Part shown: piece by piece, positions 13,101-27,988 of the stretch
How the letters are laid out: each line of letters begins with the position of its first letter
Numbering within the stretch: position 1 is the first letter of the stretch
Origin: Aptenodytes patagonicus
Lineage: Eukaryota > Chordata > Aves > Sphenisciformes > Spheniscidae
Length of the DNA stretch: 64,000 nt
NCBI RefSeq assembly: GCF_965638725.1
Contig: NC_134982.1
Coordinates: 74,352,155 to 74,416,154, forward strand
Direction: 5' to 3'
Position numbers and translations under genes: made by a program
Notes under the pieces: generated by a model
Told to the model about the DNA's origin: nothing
Databases searched by the model: none
What the model saw: only the letters and a program-made list of their open reading frames with translations

Positions 13101-16100
13101 ATTGAAATAAAGGGGAAACATGCATGTACATTCTCTGGAATGCTTTCAAAAGCTCAGCAGTAACCATTTTTATTAGACCAATATTTGTGAGAAGACAGTT
13201 GTCTTTTGTTAATGGGTCATAGCCAATACAGTCCCCATATGGGATACAAAAGCTGCTTTTCATCTTTAAGGCTGACTTCTTGAAGAACTTAGCTTCAAAT
13301 AGCATTTCCAAAAGGTACAGGTGGATATTTCATTGTTGCTTTTGTATTTATAGCTGTGGTATGAGAACTTCTTTATGAACTGGAGCCTCTGAGTTGGATC
13401 AAAGGAGCTAGAAAGTGCCCTTGCCAATCTGAACATTGTTTAGTATTGCTTTGAAGCAGGAGCAATATCAGGTCCTGATGCTGAATTAGGACTGTTGTTA
13501 TTTTCTTTTTAGTTTGCTTGTAAAAGAAAAATGGCAGCAATTTTATTTTTCTCTGAAGGCAAATATTGCAAGCTTTTTACAGTAATGCAGGCAGGCTGAG
13601 TAGTCTCAAAGGTCTGTGAAGGAAGGAAGGGATTTTGCTATTCAATTAACAGTTTAGATTTTTTTAAGCCTAATTACCTGCAGAACCACAAAACCACAAA
13701 ACTAGCACAAGCATGGAGACCGACTAATGACTATGAGCTTACATAAAGAATGACCCCAATGCACAGACCTTTTTAAAATGCATTAAAGAAATAATAAAAG
13801 AGGAGTTGAGTCTCTCCTCCACCAGTGTGCAGAACCCACTGAAAACTGGATAACTGCAGCTGACCAGTGGGACACAACCCTCCAGTGACAGCAGAAGAAG
13901 ATGAGATTTGCAGGCTCCATCAATATAGCAGTTCAATTAGCTGAGCATCCTAGTGATTTCAGCAGCCTGTTTCCAACAGTGGCCTGTACCTGATCACCCA
14001 CAGGCTAATCCATGAATAAATGTAGCACAAAGTTAAATGTTAAACTGTCCACAATCTCTTTCTAACATTGCTTACAATCTGAAACTTGAGGCAAGATACA
14101 TTTATTCATTTATTCTGAAAATGCAACTTTAAAAAATCCTAACTGTAGCAACAGACACTGAGACACACAAAGCCTCATTACATATATTCCACTGATGGAT
14201 GTGTTCTGCAAGTTGGAGTGAATTTCTGTCCCACTGGAATTAAGACACTTTCAGGATTTTAAGCAATGTGAAAACTGAAATGCTACGTGTTTCCGAATGA
14301 GTAATGACTGATCTTTTCTTCTTTTCTAATAAGGTTGAGTTACGGCTTATGTGGCTCAAACCGGATGCTACAAACCAAAGGTGAAGGAACTCATACAACA
14401 TCGCTACCTGCTTCAGGCAAAAAGACAAACCTTATAATGCTCTGTTCAGAAATGTCAGAATCAAGTTATTAGCCATAAAAATTAACTACAGCAACTTGTC
14501 TGAATCTGCACACAGATGTGCACACTTTTAACACAGCTAGACAATGGCAGAGGCAACATACAGAAGACAAACAAAACTTCATTGTTCCTTACCCTCTCTC
14601 AAAGCATCTAGAAAACCTTGCAAAATGAACTGATGCAGATCTGCTTGTGCAGGAGGTGGGATTGTCACGCTCATATTATTTTACTGCTATAGTAATGGAT
14701 AATCCCACTAGAGTCAATAGAAACAGCCTCCTTAAAGACGGATTGTGCTATTACATTACAATGCTGAGGAGGAATGGCAGTGTGGTGGGGATGTACATTT
14801 CCACCCATTTCCTCCTCGAGCAGCCAGTCTCCAATGGCCTAATTCTGCTCTGCATCTTGCTCAGTGCTGGAGAAGGGAAGCATAATGGGAAGCATACCAG
14901 TGGTAGTGATAGTCATATAAATCCAATACTGATCACTATAGCTGTTCTGGAAGACAAAGCTAGCTTACGTATTTCCAAAATTCCTATTCTTTACACGGTA
15001 ATTTTTTAAAAGACAAGCCCCAGAAAGAACCAGCTCAACATTAACTTCTAAAGGTAAGGGACCCAGTCATTTCTCTTGGCTATTATGGCAATTAGCACAA
15101 GCTACAGAATAAATATTACCAATCTTGACTGTAAGTATTTTTTATAGACTGTATTTGCCCCAGCAGTTTCAACATGAAAAGACACATATCCCCAGTACTT
15201 TCCTGCCATTATACTGAAAAACTCAGAACATATTTTGTCTCAAGACTTTCTTCAGAGAGTATTCCTGGAACAAGAACTTGACTTTATGTCCTATTGCAGA
15301 AAAAATATGCTCTTAAGCCACCTGTGAGAAACATATGCTTACTTAAGTCCATCTCTGTTCATTTACCACCCTTTAACATGACTTGTATTTAAGTGATACC
15401 CTGACTAGATTTCCTTTTCATGAAGTAAGGCTGTCTTCTGGTAAGAACAACATGGGAAGAATTATTGATATAGATTAAGTGTATCTTGTGAAACTTACTT
15501 TGCTTTAACTCTAAATTTAGTGCTTTATCATTTATTACTATCATTTGATCTCTTAATCAAGGCATTACCAGATTAAAAGAATTCAAATAATTTCCTTTTC
15601 ACTTGTGCTCTCTTCTTTTATCTTTAATCAAATGTGAACAATAGTACCAATTTCCTGCATGTTCTTTTCCATTTCTTCATCTAAGGGTTTTAAGTCACAT
15701 TATTTAGGAAAGACAAGATGTTTCATTCTCAAGTTTGCTAGTCAGATTGTTATGAATCTAGCTTGTCAAGAATTACCATTCCAAATATTCACTTAAAACA
15801 AAATTGTGTAATCTCACACATGCAAGCCGATTGTACCATCATCTACAAATCTTCTAGACACTTGTTCCTGTTCTCCATCATTTTGTACCTTCAGTCATCA
15901 TCCCCAGTGACATTGAAAGCAAAGTGCATATTAACATACAGCTGTGGAGAACTGACACAGAATTTCCGTCATTCCCTCTTCTGAGGTATAAACAGGAATC
16001 AGAAAAACTGGCCTGCCAGTCACATTGATCTGGGACAGGGGAGAGGGGATCAAAAGAGAAAGTGGAGAGAGGTTTCCAACAGAAAACTTTTGCAGAATGT

Positions 16101-17541
16101 GTCTGCATGGATTGTTTTTTACACTGAGTACAAAGATGTGAAGGTTTTGGTTAGGAATGAATGGCAGCATGCTTACACAAACTCACCATGAACATCAGTT
16201 CACCTCTGAAGAGTTTTTCATGAGTTGTTTCTCTATTTTTGACGGAAACATCAGAGGTCCTTTATCCATTATCATCACATATGATAAGGTAAGTTTCTTT
16301 GAATTAGGAGCAAAGACAGTACAGACCAGAAAGATCAAATGTTTAAATGTGTATATGGTGACTATGGTAAAGTTTTGCAGGCACTTACACGTGTGCATGA
16401 TTTGACTTGATATTTCCATATACATAAACTTCAGTGGAAATATTCAGTAGATAGGATTATGCACTTCTTTAAGCCTCTGCATTTTCAATTCAGGTATGTA
16501 TAAGTGTTTGTGTGTATGTGTCTAAATAGAGTGTGATTTATTTGATTTGGTTCAGTACATGTAATATATATAGTTGATATTATTTGTGTTTATACATATT
16601 TAGATATATAATACAGAAATATATATTAATGATAAGGTAGTAAACATTAGTGCAAATGTTATTTGTGTATATAGTATCTTTTTCAGTGAACAAATATTTT
16701 TTTCTGTTGCCCATTCTGTTTTAAAGTTTTGCTTTGATTTTTGACCAGAGGAACCAGAGATATTATTGCTCACAGAATTCCTCATTAGGCCCACCAGAAG
16801 CACAGAATTTACAGACTAATTTAACTCTTGTCATGACTCTATGAACTGAAGCTCCACTCTGTCAGAAAGGAAAAAGAAACTGAAAAGAAAGAATTGCTGC
16901 ACAGTGCTGCCCTTTGCCCAGGAGACTGTCACATTGGAAGTGGATTTGCCTTCACCTCTTCAGTGTCCTTATGGCAAGCCAATCCTATGTCAAACCCCTT
17001 CACGTATCTGTAGACCCATAGGCCAAGAGGATAATACACCAATTTCTGTGTGGCAGCAGTTCTATCTTGACATTTCACCCCCATGTTTTTCTGGGAAGAA
17101 GTTAAATTGGCCTTAGCATTTAAGATCAGAAAATTATTGGCTCTGGTTCTCCAGCAATGTTATAGCAAGTCTGTTGTTAACAAGAGGGAGAAATGCATTA
17201 TTTCATACTAGTTAATAGGTCACATTTCATCATCCCCTAAGATATTTTATTCAGTCCATTAAACGTTTCCAGTTTTGTTCTGGTCCAGTGTAACACCAAA
17301 AAGTCCTTTCTTTTATCAGTCCCTTACTTTTGTAGACTGTTCTGTATCAGGAAATCATTCAGCACTGTAACTACTGAACACTCTGAAAAATGAGGTACTG
17401 GGGAAATACTGCCATTGTTTTAAACTCACAGAATTGAGGTAAAGCCTGATTTGGGAGAATACCTTCAGTCAGGTCATCATGGTACCTTCTTTGTTTTAAT
17501 TACAGCTAACTGTGTTTACATATATAGTATATGTTTGTATT

Positions 17542-17563
17542 GTATAGTATGAAGATACTATAC
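17542..17563. other. Perfect 9-bp stem hairpin
   Basis: GTATAGTAT, then the loop GAAG, then ATACTATAC, form an exact inverted repeat. It sits in TA-rich sequence and is followed directly by CCCGGG. No gene or terminator context is visible, and it may be chance in AT-rich DNA. Confidence 0.6.
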
Positions 17564-18192
17564 CCGGGGTGTGTGCATAGATGTGTATATTTTTATATAC
17601 AAATGAATGTAGATACAAATACAGTTGAAAAGGAGTAGACTTTGAAACAAAAGCTGTTGATCCAGTATCTGTTAACTTTATCATTCAAGAAGCATAACAT
17701 TTCTTTTTTACATACCAAATATATATTATAGGCTTTACTATTAAACAAGAAAAACAAAAGGAATAGAGAACAGTGTAGCAGAATTTGTAGCAAAACTTGG
17801 AGTAAAGATGGGTGTATGAGTGTTATGGAGACCACAAATTGTGCTGGAATTTAGACCACGTTTGTGGAGCTTAATCCATATACATGCATATAAATGCTTA
17901 GCTATTATAACGTCTTATTGGCACAGTGTATAAGCAGAGGCTGGCATGTTTTTCTTTATTTTCTTGGTTGTGGACTTAATATCTTTAACCATTATGCTGC
18001 CAGGAAGTACATTACTTTAATAATTCATACTTAACAAAAGATTTCTCAGGTGGTTTGATGACAAACATGCCTGTCTGCATTTTACACTTTCTTTAAATGA
18101 GTAAATTTTTGTGGCAAGTATATTGCTACAGTAAATCAGGGAAAGTAAATCTGATCATAGGATTTTTAAAATTTGTGCTTTCTCAGGCAGAA

Positions 18193-18309
18193 TAGGCCTG
18201 AATCTTATATCAGTGACACTTCTCTACTGTGACTTTTTATCATATTTGGATATAAATTTGAAACACTGAGGTCAATCCTTTGGATGCCAGTTTAAATTAT
18301 ACCAGCATG
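18193..18309. repeat. Possible fossil repeat with CCTGA...GTCAAT core
   Basis: The segment begins AGGCCTGAATCTTATATCAG and later has GAGGTCAATCC followed by a TTTAAATTATACCAGCATG block. This layout recalls an old reptile/bird palindromic repeat with a GGCCTGATTCTGATCTCA-like start, a GAAGTCAATGG-like centre and an ATTTACACCAGTGT-like arm. Divergence is high and no target duplication is visible, so the family is unassigned. Confidence 0.32.
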
Positions 18310-19486
18310 TTTTTTCCTTAATATGAATATAAGAAACCATATTTTTGGTGCAGCTTGGAGCAGAAACTTGGGGCTTTTTCTTCCTGATTTAAGATGCCTT
18401 TGCATTTTGCCATGTGCCTACAATGGTATCACATTTCTTGCAGAGCCACAGAAGTGTCTTGTCTCATATGGCTGGAGGGTAGTCTCAAATGGCTGGTTCT
18501 AAAGCACCACTGTTTCCATTTCCTTAGCACCTCCAAAGCCACTTATGAGTCTTGAAAAATGTGGACTCCTTAGAGACTGCATTTTCACAACTGTCATTCT
18601 GACGACTGGAAAAAGAAACTTCCAGAAATGTTGCTGGCTAAGTATTTGTAGTTAGGGATTCTGCTGTAATAAGAAGACTTTTACAGGTACAAATATGAAA
18701 AGGCAAGGCTGCTTGAAGCATTACTTGCTGTACACTGGCATAGGACCACTGAAGACAATTGAACTATGCCATTCACACCACTTGAGCATCTCACTAGTGG
18801 GAAATTTACTGTACTGGAAGCTGTTGATGGGCAGCCACTGATGTACTTGCATCATGTAGAATCCCAATAGTACTATAAACAAGGAAACTTATGATTTTTC
18901 ATGAGCTGAGCTTTTCCCTACTTGAATCCCAAATGGATTTCAAAGGAGGTCCCAAGGAATGTATCTCCTCATTTCCATTTGTGGTATACACACATACATG
19001 TCCACCACAGAAAGGTCATAGACTTATGGGTTTGGAAGCTGTTTTCTTTTGCAACCTGTACTACAAGCAAATTACTTCCTCTTAATTAATAGCTGTGCAG
19101 TGTTACACACCATTATCATATAAGCAACTCATCATCTCCCCCAAGTGGATCATTACATTATATTACCTATAGACTGTTCTTGACCTATTTTGAATCTTCT
19201 TATTTCTTCTATGTTCTGATTCAATATGAAGTTTGCATTAATGAAACTGTTTTACTTGTCAAAAACAAGTAAACAAAAAACGCAAATGAACTTATCACTG
19301 AAGAGAAAGTGGTTCATTTGCAGCTTTTTTCCATACAGCAAACTTTACCTGTATTCATGCATGTGCACACATATATATATATGATAGGAATTAAATGGTT
19401 GATGAGGAAACAAGTAAGGATACTTGTTTATCCAAAAGTTTTCTTCATAAAATTTCTTAGCTTTTACTATAATCAAACACAAGAAG

Positions 19487-19747
19487 AGGCACAAGGCTCC
19501 TGAAACACAGGAGGTTCCTTGTGAATATAAAGCAGCACTTCATACTGTGAGGGTGACCAAGCACTGGCACAGGTTTCCCAGAGAGGCTGTGGAGCCTCCA
19601 TCCCTGAAGATATTCAAAAGCCTTCTGGACATGGTCCTGGGCAACCGGCTCTAGGTGGCCCTGCTTGAGCAGGGGCATTGGACCAGGTGGCCTCCAGAGG
19701 TCCCTTCCATCCTCAACCATTCTGCAATTCTTTGGTTCTATGAATGC
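19487..19747 (+). mobile_element. CR1 LINE 3' end fragment, plus strand
   Basis: About 260 bp match the terminal part of a CR1 element reading on the plus strand. Recognisable blocks in order are GAAACACAGGAGGTTCC, ACTGTGAGGGTGACCAAGCA, a segment with CCCAGAGAGGCTGTGGAG, and the GACATGGTCCTGGGCAAC and TAGGTGGCCCTGCTTGAGCA blocks. It ends in a degenerate tail of the ATTCTTTG/TTCTATGA type. These blocks are the end of ORF2 and the 3' UTR of a common CR1 subfamily that is different from copies 1 and B. It is strongly 5'-truncated and has no coding capacity of its own. Confidence 0.88.
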
Positions 19748-22700
19748 CCATCCTAGGTCCTTTAGCTTATAATAACATGTATAATTGATTCTAGAAGGAC
19801 ATTGCACTGTTAATAAAAAGTGGCACAGTCTTAACTGCATCACATTAATACATCACTCCTCTGCTACCTATGTTTGTCTCACAGAGCTATAGCAAAGTTT
19901 GTGTCAGCATATCCTTCTGATATTCCCTTCTTTCCATCTGCCTGTGCCCTTTGGCTTGGAAAGTGCTGGTTGGAGCTGTTGTATTTTATCTCTCTCTCCA
20001 TTACTTTTCAGCATAATTTTCAGGCTGGTCTCAGAGGAAACTAATACATGTAGCTTCTTCATTGCACGAGACATCAGACCAGGAAGGCAGAAGAATACAG
20101 GTAGGGCAGCCATTGAGACATAAAAAAGCTGTCAACAAAGCAGAACTCTGCTGGGATTAACCGTCAGATGGATAAAACTTTCAGGCGTAAGGAACTGACA
20201 TGTTTTTAGTAAAAAATAATATATTGTGATTACACAGTTTACACCACCAGGCATTATCGGCAAGTAAAGATACTGCAGTGATCAAGAATCTTCTAAACAG
20301 ATCTTAGATGTGTAGACAAACATGCTCTTCATGTAGATCTAAAACTGTATTTAACAATGAGCTACCAATGTTATTGTCATATGAAAATGGTACATGAGAA
20401 CATTAACTTGAGATTTAGTTGAGGTTTTAAAATTTTAATCCTGGAAAATGATTAAGAAATGCTAATGGCAAAGAGTAAGCAAAATGTTGGCGTAGAAGCT
20501 TGTTATTTTGGAAATAGACAAAGATACATAGGTGGTATACGGGAAGTATGACAGTGTTGGAGCCAAAGCCTGTTGAAGTATATAGAAAAAATATTTTTTT
20601 TTTAATTGATTTTGGATTAGACTGCTGTTGGCTCAGTATGTCCTGGTAAAAAATTCAATGTCAGCCCTTATTCCTCCTGAAATTGAAGTACCCCTCACAC
20701 ACTTACAAGTGGACCTTACAGGCTGAAGCTGTAAGTGGCCCTTAAAGACTGCAGATAATCTTGTGTTACCGCACTCTATGTACTACATTTTTTCCCAAAG
20801 TGGCAATCTAGCACTTGTTCTGTGGTTTCACATTCGTATGTAATTTGCACTCACAGGGAGGGTTTGGAATAGCAAAGAGTAAATTGGAGCAGCAGAACTT
20901 GCATGCGCTTTGCTCAGCTGTAAATGATGGCATAAGGCAGTAAAGACTTAAAAGCTTTGTTTGAATACTGCTGGGAAAAAGAGGGAAGGAATATAATCCT
21001 GAGTTTTGTGTATGACAAGCGTATGTGTATGACTTGCTTCCCTAACCTACAAAAAATAAGCAGATTACATTTGCTACTTCAAGTTACTAAAAAGTCTTTT
21101 CACCTCTGGCAGACAAGGAATTCCCAGTTCAAATCTACAGGCTTTTTGCTGAAAGCTTTTTGTTTCACTGTAGTTAAGGATGTGAGTGATCAGGTGAAAG
21201 TGTTTTGCTTTTCCTTGAGGCAAGGAAGACCATTGTCTCAATGGATACAACAGGACACAGAGAGAGAAGGTTCAGTGGGGGTTTTTTGCAGTGGAAGCTA
21301 CCCTGTTCATCTTTTAGTACTGAGCATTACCATCAGTTTTGCAAGGATGACAGATGTAACAGATTGAGAGGCAGAATAAATAAATCTATGCCAGTGTCCA
21401 GATTGCTAGATCTGGCTTAATTAATTATCTCAGGGAAATGGATATCTCTGCCCTACATCACAGATGTGGCAGCAGCTGGAAAATTGACAAAGCCCTTGTA
21501 TTCCTTACAGCAAGTCCAGGAGTCCCTTGTACATTCGTATTTATTCATTTATTAGTTAGAGAATCGTCATTCAATTCACTAAAAGCAGATATCAAAACTC
21601 ATTATTTGTATTCAAACTGCAGTGTTTTACGGTGGCTGTGGTTCATCTTTCCATAGCACAAGGCTTTCTTTTTTCTCAGTGTAGCAAGGACTGTCTGCTC
21701 AATTACAGTATGTATTTCCACAGGCAGCCCAAAAGACGCAAATGGTTGACTAAAAATCCATGGACCCCTGCAGTACTGTTTTAAAGTAAAACACATGGGT
21801 TTATGGGGTAATATTTAGATTGGGATTTCAGTTATTCAGTGGTATACTAGAACACATTCATACAAAATACATATATTGTAGGAACACACTACAGTTTGTT
21901 ATTAAAAAAGCAATTTTTCATCAAAACATTGGTGATGAAAAATAGACAACCTAACCTAGTATTACAGACAGCTCAATCATCGCTTTTCAACCATTTTGGA
22001 AAAAAAACCTGTTCTAGCATAAAATGGATGAAACAGAAATGAATTTTCTTTTTAGATTTTGTCTTTAATAGTAAGAAGACAGGCAGCACAACATCTGCCT
22101 TTGAAGGGAGATGGAAATAATAAAAATTATTTTAAAGTCTGTATCCACAACCAACTGAAGATAAGTCAGACTCATAGATTTGGGGATTTTTTTTTTCTTT
22201 TCCACACATAATGTCAGGCCATCTGTCAGACATATAAAATGGAATATTAGCATGAGTTGTTTACATCCAGAAGGGATACTTTTCATCACATTCAGTGTTT
22301 CTTGTTCAAAGGGCAGAATGACATGGTTGCTGTGGTCAGAAAAGTAACAATGACACCTCTGTGCAGAACAGATTGACTCTCCAGGTTAGATCTTCCTCTG
22401 AGGAAAATTTATGTAGTTAACTTGACTTAAATTGAGTTATATTGATTTACGCCAATATTAGGCTCTCTCTGTATTCAAGTTATATCAATTTCTTTTACTG
22501 ATAAAACCAAGTGTACTTTGTACACCACAAAATAAAGCTGGGCACAAAATCATGTGCAAATGATGCTGAAAATGATTACAGATTTTGTAATTAACCTACC
22601 TTTCTTCATCAAGATAAGACTGAAAGATGTTGAATTTATTTTCTGAGGAGAGAGAAACAAGAAAAGGGCCAGACTCTTCTACAGCTGAAACAATAACTGT

Positions 22701-25700
22701 TGCATCAACAGAATAGCACGGGGATTTCTGAATGGGGTTTAAATTACCTTGTTTATTGAACAGTGTTGTGTTTTTTTTTTTTAAACTGAGATTGATGCAA
22801 TTAGAATATTCCTGCTAGTGAAGATAGTTCTTGACTTATCTGAGTATATGCATATACATACATAGAGATATGTAAATATGCTACACTATCATCTGTACAG
22901 GAATAGCATTATACACAGTGGAAAAACGTACAACTAGGAATAATCAAGTCAGATGCTGAAAGTTTTATTGGGCATCACTATTAATCATATATTTTTTAAA
23001 AATTCTGTATCTATAAAATATTTGTTTATGACAAGTATAAATGAATTATTATGTAAATACTTAAATACAGTTTAGATTTTTTCTAGAATCCATATGCTAT
23101 TATATGGAGAAGTTTATATCAGCTTTACTGTGGAAAAGTATATTAGTATATTCCAAACTGCAGCTGGTTTTCAGAATCTTTCCTTACCTTTATATTAGAA
23201 AACTTCTTCCTTCATCTAGCAGAAAATACACCTTCAAATAAACAAAGACAACTTTCTACTGTGAAAATCAAATTAATCTTCTATTCCCTGAATTTTAAGT
23301 CATCAACAACAATCCAGCAGACAGTGGAGTTTTGCCATGGTAAAACAAATGTTGTGGCACAGATTATCTTACAACCACTTTCTAATGAATATACAAATGT
23401 TAATGTGCAAGAAGTTTTGCTAAGAGATGCTTCTTAATGCAAGTGGAAGCTTGAGAGTGCCAAATGCCTGAAGAGCTCTATACGAAAGTCAGAAATTGTA
23501 GATGTGGGAGCTGGGGTTTTTTAATTAAAAAAATACTTAATAAGTGAGGCAAACATTTGAAAAGTATAAGATTAAATTCCCAAGGGATAACATAAGCAGA
23601 TGTTTCCAAATTCCTGACTAACTTCAAATTCGTCCTTAAGTTATCATTCTATCCGTTTCACCTTACATGACAGTTCTTACATCCACTCAACCACTTGGTT
23701 CCCAAACAGCCCCCAGCATTGTCGTGGTTCTTTCATGACATTGCTTCATGATCAAGATCAAGATCTATATTGTCCAGAAATCGTTCCTTGGGAATCAGCC
23801 ATGCAAAGACAGGCAGCTGGGAATAAGCAGGGTGGCCCATTTTATTTCACAGTTATTAGGAACCACAGAACTGATTTAGATCTTCCTACAAATGTTGGAA
23901 TTTCTTCCCTTCTGTTTGACATCACACATTTCTTTTTTTAGAAATGTAAATGTTGTCTTAATTAGCTAATCTGGGGAAAAGTTGTGATAAATCCACTCCA
24001 AAATGCTGTCAACATTCAACAGAATTCAGCAGAAATAGGTGAAGTTTAATTCAGAGACTCCCCAACAGACAGTATAATTCACTCTGAAAGAAGCTGAGAG
24101 GGACACTGGCAGCAATAAAAGGAATGCTGCATGAGCCCTGTCATATGTGTAAAACTGTAGATAATTCAGTTTATCACTCTTCTTTAGCGGAAAGGGAATG
24201 GAAGTGGAAAAGCAGCATCCAGACTATAAGACACACAGAGATAATATGGGGAGAGAAAAACTACCCATGATTTGAGACCTATACAAGCCTGAGACAGAGA
24301 TGTTGGATCCACTTTTCTCATGTTATGCATGATCTTGCTTGGGAAGGAAAATTAGTTTCATGTATTTTTAAGACCTTAAATGTTTTTAAGAATTTCCACC
24401 ACGGGGGTCCTTTGAATCATTATGAAATACACGTTCTCACTCCCAAAGGGATTTGATTGATCTAAACTTTGAAACTAAGTGTCTTTTAGGTGGAAAAAAT
24501 TCTCTGAAAGATTTTAATGAATGCTGCTCATATCATCTGCCTCCGAGAAAAAGTAAAAGACAGTGTTTTTGCTAAGCTCCCCAAATGTAGCTTTGGAGGT
24601 ATAACTCTTCACTTCTCTGTTCCAGCACTGTCTTTCTCCTTGCAATGTTTTAGTTAATTTCTTCATTCCCCTCCAAACCCTTTTTATGCAAGATGGGCAT
24701 AAAAGCCTCCCTTTTCTACCACTCTTTTTGTGGAGATGGAAAGGTTTTGTGGGTGGGAAATACATATTGCCAGGTCTGTTTTCTAGTGAATGCATAATAT
24801 GATGAGGTATTTGCTATAGGTTCTGGTGGACTAGAAGCAGTAAGACATTAGTATCCAAAACTACAGTCACCTGCAGTGTCTTCTCCAGTAATAGGGAAGT
24901 AAAGAGCAGAAGCATAGCAGATTCCAGGTAGAGACAAAAAATCTCAAGTTTTGGAAGAGCAAATTCCTTTGCCCCTCCTCCTTTTCACTCTCTCAGTTTC
25001 AAAAGCCTTACCACTCTCGTTTATTTTAGATTGAGTTGGTGTAGTGCAGCCCTCAGTTTTGTAATAATGTTTTTTTGGCTCCCTATATCAGGGAGTACTG
25101 TTTTTATGACAACCTGTTTGTCAACACCCCATACTTATAGCATACTCAAAATGGCAAAATACTGATAATACCTTGTGCAGACAACACAGCAGTACCTCCA
25201 CTTGGTTAACAGTTAGAATCATAACTAATATTAGCCAGATTTATCCATAAATAATGAACCATGCCTATTCACTTCACCCTTGTCAAACTAAACATATATG
25301 AATCTTGAAGTTCTGGCAGTTAAACCAAGATTATACTTCCACTAGCTTTTTTTTTTTTTTTTTTTTTAAGTGTAAGAATAATGGTTGTTTAATACAAACA
25401 TTTAAAGGTCTACTTGCATCTTAATACATTTTTATTTCAGCAAACAATACTAAATGTACAAAATTTTTCTATTAAGGTTCTATATGCATGCTGAAGAAAA
25501 GTTTTTCTTTTTCCTGGCTACTATACTTGCTGGATTTCTATTACTTTTTGCAATTAGGTGCCAAGTTGCAGGATTACTTGGAAAAACAGCATATAGCAGC
25601 AAACAGCCAAGAAGACATCTAGATCAGTAAAAGACAAATTCAGTCATTTGTTCAGCTCTTAAGATCTGACAATTGCAGTCAGGTTTTTTTGCTGTCATGG

Positions 25701-27988
25701 AAATGAATCACAAAGTATGCTTCTCTAAGAAGGTACCATGTGTGATGTAGCATCTGCTATGGTAAACATGGGTTTGATTGACTATTGAAACTAATACTTG
25801 GTACATAAAATACACATAAAATGACTGTGTCTGTGCACCAAATGATGCCCATGGGCTGCAATAACACCTCATTCCCTCCATTTTCCAAAGCATTGCCAGA
25901 TATTTTTGTTTGTTTTCTTATTTGTATTTTTTTATTTAAAGATGTACATGTTCACAAACTGGCTTACACAACATAATATTGGTAACTTGTGAGCTGATCA
26001 GCTGTGAAATTCTACATATCCCATTTTTCCTACTCTCTCACAAGTTTTTATAGTATCATTCTGGGATACTTGGAGAAGATACTGTTCTCTTGCCGGTCTT
26101 ATATATAACCTGTCAACTGAAGTCTTACCTCCAGATATTAAAGTCCTTTTAGGACTTAAGGAAATTAAACAGCTCTGCTTTGCGGAAAAACAGCAATCAG
26201 GAGTTGTGTGTTAAGCCAAAAGTAAAAGTCCTACACAAAGAACTGGGAACATATGCAACACTGGTAAATTTGAAATTACCTAGTAGGAGACTTCAAGAAG
26301 AATTGAATATGTGGATTTTCCTCAGACCAGATGTGGCAGAAGGACTCACTCTTTTAGATTCAGAGGACTTTTTTTTTTTTGTTTGATGTCTTTTGATTAA
26401 CCTTTTCTTTTTGTTTATTTACCTGCAATAGCTTTATACTAAAAGATTGTTAACCTTTATGCCTGAAGAAGTAGTTTATTACTTTGTCTTCAGCTAGAAA
26501 AGACAAGAAGGAGCACAGAAAGTGTAAACACTATGGCCATGTCAGCTCCTTCTATCCCTAGGATGGCCTTTAGTACTTCATGAATTACCATTGGACACTG
26601 AACAGGTGTAGTGCTAAAAAAAAAGATGGCAAAGGGAACACTAGACATCAACTAAAAGTTTCAATGGAAGTTTCAGATTGAGTTTAATTACTTACTATAA
26701 TAACCCAGGTGGAAGTATGATGAGTTGGTGTTCATTTCATTAAAAACTGTGTGAAAAGATTAGATAAAGGTAAAATGTTACTATATAGCTAGAAGGATAT
26801 TTTAGATCAAGGCACAAAGCAAACACCATAAGGTACAACAAGCACCACAAGACACAATGCAAAAATATTACAACTGGGCACAAAACTAGTATTTGAATAA
26901 ATAACTAGGAAAATGAAGAAAATGACAAGATACAGCTAGAAGACTGGAAAAGTTGAGCTACCAAGAAAGACTGAAAGAATTTGGGTTTTGTTTTCTTAAC
27001 CTATAGAAGAAAAAAATAGTAGGAGTTAAGATGATTTGTTGACTGTGTAAAGCATTTTTGCAAGCAAGAAGGAACTGTGCTGATCCCTATGCACTATATA
27101 AATTTTGAGGACCTATGGGCTCAAGCAGAAGCAAAGGAAGCTTAGGATAAGTACAAGAAAAGTGTCATAGCTAAAGATTCTTAGAAGCAACTGTAGATTT
27201 TGCACAATCAAAGACAAACATTTAAGGAAAATCTGATTCCACCTTGAGATAGCAAGGTCTACTTTCAAGGGTGCTTCAGAAAAAACCTTGTTTTTTATTA
27301 TTCTTTAACTGTTGAACTACAAATGTTGTTTTAAAAATTTCAGTACATTGTGCCATTAAATCTAGTCTGGACAAGTTACATTTGATTTTGCTAAGACTAA
27401 AATAAATGAACATTATAAATCTTTCTAGTACACTTTAGCAGCTCAAGGAAATTTGTTCTAGATGATGTTTGGTTTAACAACAAACATGAACTTTCTGTTC
27501 AAGTCGTATCAGGGTCACAGTATCTCTGCTGTTTATTTGAGAGATCAAGCTGAGGTTAACACTCATTTTCTTTAAATGACACACTTATATGATGCATGTT
27601 TTCAGGGAATTTCTCCAAAATGGAAGCTTTTACAATAGACTGCGTTATACTATTTTGACAGAGTGGATGCAAGGGCTTCTGATAGTCTTTATATCATATA
27701 TTGTAGAAGTCTTCCTTATACCTTTGAAGGAGAAGACCAAAATCTTGTGATATTTCTAGGAATGCTAATGGGTATAACTTCTAAAATATTTTCAGCTATT
27801 TGTTACTAAGAGAAATACAAATCTATATATGTATAAAGGTAAGTTGAAAGCATTTATCCTTTGACCATTACAAAAAGCAAACTAAAGACGATAAGCAAGC
27901 AAGCTGCTGTGTAGAGCATGGAGGCTATAGGAAAGATAGGAAGAGTTGGACAGATTCCCAGAAGAAATACCAACCCATTCTTAGTTGG
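19748..27988. other. Non-coding unique interval, no gene seen
   Basis: About 8.2 kb of AT-rich DNA holding only short random frames without recognisable domains. It contains a 21-T homopolymer at 25347. I see no RNA gene, no further mobile element and no CpG cluster that would suggest a promoter. Confidence 0.6.
25347..25367. repeat. T21 homopolymer
   Basis: An uninterrupted run of 21 T on the plus strand, equivalent to poly(A) on the minus strand. No retrocopy body or target duplication is recognisable beside it, so it is treated as a simple repeat that probably varies in length. Confidence 0.85.

Larger units (their letters stand above)
2831..19486. other. Long non-coding interval, no gene seen
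   Basis: About 16.6 kb of AT-rich DNA. Open frames here are short (at most about 120 codons), start at random ATGs, show no recognisable domain, and are not flanked by convincing splice signals. Possible old repeats near 10064 and 18193 and a perfect small hairpin at 17542 are listed separately. Homopolymer and TA-rich runs occur, for example around 5709 and 10200. Conserved non-coding elements may be present but cannot be identified without cross-species alignment. Confidence 0.6.
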
